Positions 1 to 5,855 of a stretch of 64,000 nt of DNA are shown here, piece by piece; within the stretch, counting starts at the first letter, position 1, and each line of letters begins with the position of its first letter. The DNA is from Dehalococcoidia bacterium. GTDB lineage: Bacteria > Chloroflexota > Dehalococcoidia > DSTF01 > JACRBR01. The position numbers and the translations under genes were made by a program. The stretch covers positions 1 through 64,000 of the forward strand of contig JAKFYB010000025.1 in assembly GCA_021731085.1 (NCBI GenBank). Reading direction: 5' to 3'. Under the pieces are notes generated by a model, which made no database searches, was not told where the DNA came from, and saw only the letters and a program-made list of their open reading frames with translations.

Positions 1-79
1 GATCCAGCCGATCCAGGTTCAGCTTCTCAAGCAGCGAGGACATTGGCGTGGGCTTGGGTTCTGCCGCAGGTGTGGTCAT
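1..79 (-). CDS. N-terminus of a possible acyl-CoA thioesterase (partial, runs off left edge)
   Basis: An ATG at 79-77 on the minus strand opens a frame that stays open for 26 codons to the window edge. After a Pro/Ala-rich start it reads SSLLEKLNLDRLD. That resembles the first helix of TesB-type acyl-CoA thioesterase II proteins, which begin with a similar LLxLLNLEKIE stretch. Only this short similarity supports the call, so the family is a guess. The gene is divergent from the LuxR-type regulator at 227, and the two start regions share about 150 bases. The catalytic hot-dog domains would lie outside the window. Confidence 0.4.
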   Translation of the reverse strand, partial: MTTPAAEPKPTPMSSLLEKLNLDRLD

Positions 80-213
80 GGAGTGGAGTTTATCGAGCGG
101 AAAGCGCTAGGCGTACGGCTGTCAGCGCGGAGGCTACCGCCCAAGCCACTCTGGATTTCGATGGTTGTTGACGGCGACTGGGGATTGCCGTGTCACGTGT
201 TGTGTTTGACGCT

Positions 214-219
214 TAGAAT
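214..219 (+). promoter_or_regulatory. -10 box TAGAAT of a predicted leaderless mRNA
   Basis: TAGAAT ends seven bases before the ATG at 227, so transcription would begin at or next to the start codon. No convincing -35 hexamer is spaced correctly. The same arrangement recurs at 16771 and 19770. Confidence 0.5.
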
Positions 220-226
220 AGCTCCT

Positions 227-1267
227 ATGGAGCGCACAACTCAGTATGCCCGGACATCCGACGGCGTCAGGATCGCCTTCTCCACGAAGGGGCAGGGCAC
301 GCCCTTTATCGAAGTCCCACCGATCCCATTCTGCCACGGTGCCGGGCCTGCCGAGGTTCCCCAGTGGCAGGACTGGGACGACCAGATCTCCCGCCGCGCG
401 ATGCTGGTGGACTACGACTGCCGTGGCGCCGGGATGTCTGAACGCGAAGTCTTCGACTTTTCCCTCGATGCCTGGATGCGCGACATCGATGCGGTGGTCG
501 GCGCGATCGGCGCGGACCGAGTCACCCTCTTCGCCCCGGATAGCTTGGCTGTGCCGACCGCAATCGCCTACGCGGTACAGAATCCCGAGCGCGTTTCTCA
601 TTTGATCCTTTGGCAGGCGCACACAAGCATCAAGCATTTGCTCAGCGACCCCGCCTTCTCTACGGTTCTCGAGCTCATCGACAAGGACTGGTCGCTCTTC
701 TGCGAAGTCTTGACGCAGGTCATGGAGGGTTGGACCGATCCGGAGACCGCCCATCGCGAGGCGGCGATGATGCGCGGGTTGCACACTCCGCATGGCATCA
801 AAGCCGCCATCGACGCCGCACGCGAGATTGACGTCGTCGATCTACTCGCGCACGTGCAGACGCCGACGCTCGTCCTCCACCGGCGCGAAAGTCGCCAGCC
901 TCTCAGCGACAGCATGAAAGTCGCATCAGCGATTCCAAATGCTCGCCTCGTCTTCATTGACGGCACGGCTTACAGTTGGGCGCTGGAGCATCCTGACCAA
1001 GTACTCCAGGCTATCGATGACTTCCTCGGTTGGAGCCAGCCGCCTGAGCCTGCCCCGAAGCCGTCCGCGCATCTGAGCCCACGTGAACTGCAAATCCTCG
1101 GGTTGTTGGCCCAGGGCAAGAGCAGCCGTGAGATTGGCGACCACCTCTCCGTCGCCGTGCGAACGGTCGAGCGCCACATCAGCAATATCTACCACAAGAT
1201 CGATGTGCGAAATCGTGCGCAGGCCACCGCCTACGCACTCGAGCATCACGCTACAAACCGCTCCTAA
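227..1267 (+). CDS. Alpha/beta-hydrolase-like sensor with C-terminal LuxR DNA-binding domain
   Basis: A 346-residue fusion. Residues about 12-268 have the alpha/beta-hydrolase pattern, and residues about 283-340 form a LuxR/FixJ helix-turn-helix (LSPRELQILGLLAQGKSSRE, then TVERHISNIYHKIDV). The nucleophile elbow reads PDSLA instead of GxSxG. The late region that normally supplies the catalytic His reads GTAYSWALEHP, so the hydrolase domain may bind a ligand without turning it over (inference). The frame is open upstream to a GTG at 83. The ATG at 227 was chosen because the hydrolase domain starts right after it and a -10 box lies seven bases upstream. Its targets are unknown; the divergent partial gene is a candidate. 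Confidence 0.8.
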   Translation: MERTTQYARTSDGVRIAFSTKGQGTPFIEVPPIPFCHGAGPAEVPQWQDWDDQISRRAMLVDYDCRGAGMSEREVFDFSLDAWMRDIDAVVGAIGADRVTLFAPDSLAVPTAIAYAVQNPERVSHLILWQAHTSIKHLLSDPAFSTVLELIDKDWSLFCEVLTQVMEGWTDPETAHREAAMMRGLHTPHGIKAAIDAAREIDVVDLLAHVQTPTLVLHRRESRQPLSDSMKVASAIPNARLVFIDGTAYSWALEHPDQVLQAIDDFLGWSQPPEPAPKPSAHLSPRELQILGLLAQGKSSREIGDHLSVAVRTVERHISNIYHKIDVRNRAQATAYALEHHATNRS

Positions 1268-1530
1268 GCATCCGGTCGATACCCGGCCCGCTTTCGAGTC
1301 CGCGATCACGCCGCGTTCTGTGCGTAATCCCCGCCAATACGCAGTGCGTTTGATGAGCAATTTCTAAGTACTTCAACGGAAGTCCGCATCACGTGCCCAC
1401 GCCTATGTTGTCTCACGGCGATGGCCGGACGTTGTGGCTCTGGCCGCACGCCCGGCCGCCGCCTTAACTCGAGGCGGTATCGCCGAAATCACTCCGCACC
1501 TCGAGTCTGCAGTAGCTAAGGAGAAGACAG

Positions 1531-2679
1531 ATGCGTATTCGCTTCATCAGGATCGTCCCACTCGTGGTCGCGATGGCTCTCGGAGCCGTGATCGCAACAG
1601 TAGTCGCCGTCAATGCGCACGGCGGAGATACCAGCCGCGTGCATGGTTGCGTCAGCAAGCTCGGCATCGTGCGAGTCATCTCGGCGACGGGAACCTGCAC
1701 CAGGTACGAGACGCCGCTCGACTGGTCGATCACAGGCCCAGAGGGCGATCCAGGCCAGCCGGGTGCGCCGGGCGCGCCGGGTGACCCCGGTACGCCCGGC
1801 CTAAAGGGCGAGCCAGGTGCGCCGGGTGCGCCGGGCGCGAAGGGTGACCCGGGTACGCCCGGCCTAAAGGGCGAGCCAGGTGCGCCGGGTGCAAAGGGCG
1901 ACCCGGGAGAGCCCGGGCCTCCGGGCCCACCCGGACCTGGCGGCTCCCTCTCCTCGCTCGACGACCTGGCAGGCGTGCCCTGCGGCCCTGCTGATGGCGT
2001 GGTGAGCGTGCAATACGCGCAAGACGGGGCAATCGACCTCGTGTGCGGCGCGCCCGAGTTCAATCTCACGTTGAACTTCAGCGGCGCAGATGCTAACGCC
2101 CGCATCGCCACGGGACCAGCGCCCACCGACGTCCTTTGCTCCGGCCAGTCGGCTCCATGCGCGCTGTCTTACGGCGATGGAGCGTCCGTCTCGCTGTTTC
2201 CGGTAGACCAGGCCAGTCCTGGTTTGATGTTCGACCACTGGGAGGGCGCCTGCACCGGAAGCGCCGTGCCCTGTATCGCCACCATGGATCAGGCACGCTC
2301 GGTGATAGCCGTGTTCGTCCCTGCTTTCGATGTGACCGTGCAGCTCACTGTGCCGCTCCAAGTCAGTTGTGGTGGTATAGGCCCGATCTCCTTCTGCAAC
2401 TACTCCTACTCCTTCGCTGGCGGGGTAAGCGGCGGGGGCTATACATGCGCTGTCCCGCCGCCGATCGTTCCGCCCAACTCCATCTCGCCGCCTGCGCTGA
2501 CATTCTCATGCGCGATCAAGTCAGCGGGCGGTCCTCTCACACTTACCGCCGCGTCTAATGACCCGGATATCGCATTTGGCTCTTGGACGGGACCCTGCAC
2601 CGGATCAAATCCCGAGTGCGTCTTGGCAGATGTGACATCCAATGTGACTGTCGGGGCAACCTTCGGTTTCAGCCCCTAG
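1531..2679 (+). CDS. Secreted collagen-like repeat protein
   Basis: A 382-residue exported protein. A signal peptide spans about residues 1-29 (Arg-rich n-region, then a long hydrophobic core). Residues 31-68 form a small Cys-containing domain. Residues 69-137 are 23 uninterrupted Gly-X-Y triplets rich in GAP, GDP, GEP and GLK, the collagen triple-helix pattern. The remainder is a Cys-rich beta region holding two repeats that end in [10 protein letters not shown] and [10 protein letters not shown], like bacterial surface beta-repeats. SD AAGGAG lies before the ATG. Bacterial collagen-like proteins usually form trimeric surface stalks; the ligand here is unknown. No cell-wall sorting signal is visible, so it may be released. 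A hairpin follows the stop. Confidence 0.85.
   Translation: MRIRFIRIVPLVVAMALGAVIATVVAVNAHGGDTSRVHGCVSKLGIVRVISATGTCTRYETPLDWSITGPEGDPGQPGAPGAPGDPGTPGLKGEPGAPGAPGAKGDPGTPGLKGEPGAPGAKGDPGEPGPPGPPGPGGSLSSLDDLAGVPCGPADGVVSVQYAQDGAIDLVCGAPEFNLTLNFSGADANARIATGPAPTDVLCSGQSAPCALSYGDGASVSLFPVDQASPGLMFDHWEGACTGSAVPCIATMDQARSVIAVFVPAFDVTVQLTVPLQVSCGGIGPISFCNYSYSFAGGVSGGGYTCAVPPPIVPPNSISPPALTFSCAIKSAGGPLTLTAASNDPDIAFGSWTGPCTGSNPECVLADVTSNVTVGATFGFSP
1780..1896 (+). repeat. In-frame tandem repeat within the collagen-like region
   Basis: A 63-base unit (1780-1842, encoding 21 residues beginning [16 protein letters not shown]) is followed at once by a near-identical 54-base copy (1843-1896) lacking one GAP triplet. 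Such repeats change length by slippage or recombination, so triplet number may vary between strains. Confidence 0.8.
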
Positions 2680-2711
2680 ACTCGTCTGTCCCGCGGACAT
2701 CGAAGTCGCGT

Positions 2712-2748
2712 GGGAGAGGGGCCTTCATTAGACGAAGGCCCCTCTCCC
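2712..2748. terminator. Long hairpin after the collagen-like gene
   Basis: A perfect 15-bp stem (2712-2726 with 2734-2748) encloses a 7-base loop. It starts about 30 bases after the stop codon at 2679. No T-run follows on either strand, so termination would be inefficient or factor-assisted; it may also protect the mRNA 3' end. Confidence 0.55.
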
Positions 2749-2822
2749 AACTCCACGTCCTCTGTCGTGGCGCACACTGGCTTTTTCTCGCGCCCGTAAG
2801 CGAACCAGTGCCATCGCGCGCT

Positions 2823-2850
2823 TTGACCTCCGCCGCAGGCGTCCTACAGT
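2823..2850 (+). promoter_or_regulatory. Promoter TTGACC-16-TACAGT before a small ORF
   Basis: The -35 TTGACC (2823-2828) and -10 TACAGT (2845-2850) are separated by 16 bases. The -10 lies nine bases before the ATG at 2860, matching the leaderless layout of better-supported genes here. Confidence 0.45.
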
Positions 2851-2859
2851 AGCGCCGCC

Positions 2860-3045
2860 ATGAACTACACCAACACCACAACCACCCGCCGCGCCCACAC
2901 CGATCGCACCCGCGCCCTCAACCACGAAAACTGCCAAACGAACTCGACCCCGTCCGCCGCCTCTGATCGTTCCACAGCAAAACCATCAAAGACGGTCAAA
3001 CGCCCGAAGCTACGCAGACACGAGCCAGCGAGACCGCGAAGCTAG
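2860..3045 (+). CDS. Possible small basic, low-complexity protein (61 aa)
   Basis: The frame encodes 61 residues rich in Thr, Asn, Arg, Ser and Lys, with a Lys/Arg/Pro-rich C-terminus (KTVKRPKLRRHEPARPRS). It has no recognisable domain and is predicted disordered by composition. The only argument that it is real is the promoter-like sequence ending nine bases before its ATG. It lies in the 475-base stretch between the collagen-like gene and the convergent subtilase gene, where nothing else coding was seen. It could equally be a non-coding transcript or chance. Its function is unknown. Confidence 0.3.
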   Translation: MNYTNTTTTRRAHTDRTRALNHENCQTNSTPSAASDRSTAKPSKTVKRPKLRRHEPARPRS

Positions 3046-3120
3046 TGCGACAAGAAACGCGAAAAATCAACCAGACAATGAAACAGGAGTCCGAGGATCG
3101 GTGCTGCCCAGAAGATACAA

Positions 3121-3150
3121 GCTGACCGCTGACAGGCTGACCGCTGACAG
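3121..3150. repeat. Perfect 15-base tandem duplication
   Basis: The unit GCTGACCGCTGACAG occurs twice in a row, and each copy contains the shorter word CTGAC twice. It lies just past the 3' end of the subtilase gene. Its origin is unknown; it may be a slippage product. Confidence 0.8.
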
Positions 3151-3154
3151 CTCC

Positions 3155-4858
3155 CTAACAGCCGCCCGTGAACGGCTTGCCCGGCGCCCACATGTTCCAG
3201 CGCGCCGCCTGCGCCCAGTTCTGCGACGCGAACGACCACTCGTGGAACGTCGTGTTGTTCGCCCCAATGTCCGCCGCCTTCGCCAGCCCGACGTACACCA
3301 TCAGCACCGCGATGTTGTAGTCCACGCCATCGCTCCCGCGCCACAGCGGCGCCGCCAGCGTCCTGCCTTGCGCGTCCCCGCGCGTCACATCGAACCGCAG
3401 GAACACCGTCCGCCCCGGCGTCAGGAAGATCAAGCGAAGCGCGTCGTGCGCCCACGTCCCGCCGCACTGCCCGAGGTCCGGCGCGTCCATCTGCAGCATC
3501 CGGATGTTGCGCCCGCTCGTGCACTGGAACGACTCCCCGTCGTGCACCGTCGCGATGACGCACGCCTCGCCCGGCGGTCGGTTCTCGCGCACCGCCTGCA
3601 GCGCCGACAGCATGTTGATCCGGCCCGCACCCGCCCAGTTCGGCGTGTTGCCCGGCGCCAGCGGCGTCGCCGAGTTGCGGATGATGTCCGTTACCTGGTT
3701 CGCGTTCAGGTTCGGGTTCAGCGAATAGATGAGCGCCGCCAGCCCTGACACCTGCGGCGTCGAGAAGGATGTGCCGTTGCCCTGCGCGTACGGCGTCCCG
3801 CCGAGGCACGGAATGAACACGTTGCACTTGTTCGCCGCGATTGTCCCGATCACGCCCTCGCCCACGGCCACGACATCAACCTCAGGCCCATAGCTCGAGA
3901 ATCCAGCGCGAGCCTCGGCGCCAGGGTTCGCCGCTCCAACAGCCAGCGACTCCGGGAATGCCGCAGGGAACGCAACCCCCGGCCCGCCGCCATTGCCCGA
4001 CGCAGCGATAACAATCGCCCCGTGCCGGCTCATCGCCTCGATGACGGCATCGCGCATCACCTGCGCCTGCTCCAGCCCTCCGAGACTCAGATTGATCACC
4101 TTCGCCCCGTTGCGGGCCGCGTACAGAATCCCGCGCGCCGCCGCGACCGAGTCGCCAGAGCCGTAGCAGTCAAGCACCTTCACGGGCATGATCTTCACGC
4201 CGCGCGCCACGCCGACCATTCCCTGCCCGTTGTTCACGGCGGCGATGATCCCCGCGACGAACGTCCCGTGCCCGATGTCGTCGTTCACGAAGCCGTTGGT
4301 GATGTTCTGGCAGCCCGGCGCGCCGTCGCTGATGAAGGCGCAGCCGTTGACGTCATCGACGCAGCCGTTGCCGTCGTCGTCGAAGCCGTTGTTCGCGATC
4401 TCCCGCGGGTTGAACCAGATGTTCGGCTGCAGGTCGACGTGACGCACATCCACGCCCGTGTCTACGACCGCCACGATGACCGTCGGCTTGCCCTTCTCGA
4501 TGTCCCAGGCAGCCGGCGCTTGCACCCGCTGCAGATACGACGACTGCGTGCTGTACAGAGGGTCGTTCGGCTGGTCAGCGCTCACCACCCGCGAAACAGC
4601 CTCCGCGTATCGCACGCCGTCGAACGCAGCCAGCGCATCAAGGTCGCCGCTCGTTGCCCGCACGTCGAGCGCGTTGAGGTCGGCGATGACTTCGACGTCG
4701 GCATAGCCGGCGGCGTCAAGTTCTGTGGCAACGGACTCAGCCGGGACGCCCGGCTCGATGCCCAGCACGAATCTGGACGTCGGCTGAACGGAAATCTCTG
4801 TAAGGAATATGGCGGCTGCGGCGAGAACGGCGATGAGGATGAGTGGTCGTAGATGCAT
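3155..4858 (-). CDS. Secreted subtilisin-like protease fused to a staphylococcal-nuclease-like domain
   Basis: A 567-residue protein. Residues 1-20 form a signal peptide or anchor. Residues about 28-95 resemble an inhibitor-type propeptide. Residues about 115-425 are an S8 peptidase with Asp133 (VVDTG), His197 (GHGTF), Asn289 (SGNGG) and Ser364 (GTSFSTP). An insert near 155-185 (NNGFDDDGNGCVDDVNGC) looks like a calcium-binding loop. Residues about 432-555 follow the thermonuclease pattern: VIATVHDGESFQC, IRMLQMDAPD, GRTLAAPLW. They keep the two active-site Arg equivalents (453, 499) and metal-site Asp residues (440, 458), while the usual Glu is Asp461. An exported protease and nuclease in one chain would suit scavenging. 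Both activities are inferred from residues. Confidence 0.85.
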   Translation of the reverse strand: MHLRPLILIAVLAAAAIFLTEISVQPTSRFVLGIEPGVPAESVATELDAAGYADVEVIADLNALDVRATSGDLDALAAFDGVRYAEAVSRVVSADQPNDPLYSTQSSYLQRVQAPAAWDIEKGKPTVIVAVVDTGVDVRHVDLQPNIWFNPREIANNGFDDDGNGCVDDVNGCAFISDGAPGCQNITNGFVNDDIGHGTFVAGIIAAVNNGQGMVGVARGVKIMPVKVLDCYGSGDSVAAARGILYAARNGAKVINLSLGGLEQAQVMRDAVIEAMSRHGAIVIAASGNGGGPGVAFPAAFPESLAVGAANPGAEARAGFSSYGPEVDVVAVGEGVIGTIAANKCNVFIPCLGGTPYAQGNGTSFSTPQVSGLAALIYSLNPNLNANQVTDIIRNSATPLAPGNTPNWAGAGRINMLSALQAVRENRPPGEACVIATVHDGESFQCTSGRNIRMLQMDAPDLGQCGGTWAHDALRLIFLTPGRTVFLRFDVTRGDAQGRTLAAPLWRGSDGVDYNIAVLMVYVGLAKAADIGANNTTFHEWSFASQNWAQAARWNMWAPGKPFTGGC

Positions 4859-4880
4859 GTTAACGTTCGCTCACAGACGC

Positions 4881-4909
4881 TTGAAACCTACCGATGTGGG
4901 GCGTATGAT
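4881..4909 (+). promoter_or_regulatory. Promoter TTGAAA-17-TATGAT
   Basis: TTGAAA (4881-4886) and TATGAT (4904-4909) are exactly 17 bases apart and face the gene starting at 4982. They sit in the short divergent region shared with the subtilase gene. Confidence 0.7.
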
Positions 4910-4981
4910 ACCGCAACTTCGCCGACGGAACGCTGGCGATACGACCATCCACGCGGCTGAGATTCACAGTCTGGAGAAGCC

Positions 4982-5773
4982 ATGGGCATCCTGGGGGCGA
5001 TCCGAAGAATCCGGCCGACGCGCTTGCTGGCGCTGACGATCCTCGCAGCCGTTGGTGTCGCTGCCATGGGCGCGCGCTGCATCGAAAAGCCGTACGTCTA
5101 CGTGGACGGCGACGGCTACACGCACATCACCGGCCGCATGGTCAATGACACGGATATTCAGGGCGCATCAATCATGCTGCGCGGCACCCTGTTCGATGCG
5201 AACAACAACGTCATCGCATCGAAGGACTCACCCATCTGCCCGCCGGACCTCAAGCCTTTCAGCGAGGCAATCTTCGATATTCGCTTCGACAACCCCGGCA
5301 TCCCGCCTCACGCGCGCTTCAGCGTCCAGGCGATATCCGGCACAGCCCTCTCCGCGCCCAAGCCCAACCCCGACGTCGTCCTCTTCTCCGCCGAAGCCAT
5401 ACGCCTCGAGAACATACCCTTCGCGCCGGGCATCCTGCCCTTCGACAGTAACGATGTCCTGTTCGGCTTCGAAGTGCGAAACCGCACGAACAACTCGTAC
5501 CCGATCCAGGGTTGTTCCGCCGTCTTCGACAATCAGGGCAACATCGTCCACGCACAGAGCGTGGAGCTGGTGCAGTTCGACGAAGACTTCGGTATCTCGC
5601 CAGCCGTCATGGGCCCGCAAGCCCACTCATTCGTAACGATGATCGCCGAGGATGTGCCGCGCGGCCCCGTCCAGGTGCGCGCGTGGCTGTGGTTCGGTCG
5701 CCAGGGTGACCCGACGTCCCAATGGCAGTACGTCGAAACAAACTACATAACGATCGTGACCCGCAACTTCTAG
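4982..5773 (+). CDS. Exported FxLYD-like domain protein
   Basis: A 263-residue protein. An N-terminal hydrophobic segment (about 14-32) follows a basic stretch and ends near a Cys (GARC, residue 33), so it is exported or weakly lipoprotein-like. Residues about 45-120 match the FxLYD-type extracellular fold: a residue pattern GRMVNDTDIQGASIMLRGTL followed by FDANNNVIASK. A second similar beta domain follows at about 130-250. SD GGAGAAG precedes the ATG. The gene is expressed from its own promoter, divergently from the secreted protease. No enzyme motif is seen; a cell-surface or carrier role is possible but not shown. Confidence 0.65.
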   Translation: MGILGAIRRIRPTRLLALTILAAVGVAAMGARCIEKPYVYVDGDGYTHITGRMVNDTDIQGASIMLRGTLFDANNNVIASKDSPICPPDLKPFSEAIFDIRFDNPGIPPHARFSVQAISGTALSAPKPNPDVVLFSAEAIRLENIPFAPGILPFDSNDVLFGFEVRNRTNNSYPIQGCSAVFDNQGNIVHAQSVELVQFDEDFGISPAVMGPQAHSFVTMIAEDVPRGPVQVRAWLWFGRQGDPTSQWQYVETNYITIVTRNF

Positions 5774-5800
5774 CCTGCCCGCACTCACGACCAACGAAGA

Positions 5801-5832
5801 GGGGCTCGCCACGCGCGAGCCCCATCTTTTTT
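5801..5832 (+). terminator. Intrinsic terminator (possibly bidirectional)
   Basis: A 9-bp stem GGGGCTCGC/GCGAGCCCC with a CACGC loop is followed by ATCTTTTTT. It lies 28 bases after the stop at 5773. The reverse strand reads TCTTCGTTGG after the stem, so it could also weakly end ppdk transcripts. Confidence 0.9.
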
Positions 5833-5855
5833 CGCTTGACTCGATGCAGTGCTTG

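Noticed and set aside
1780-1896. CRISPR-like repetitive DNA
   Set aside because: The repeats are in-frame codons for collagen triplets with no unique spacers; no cas genes are present.
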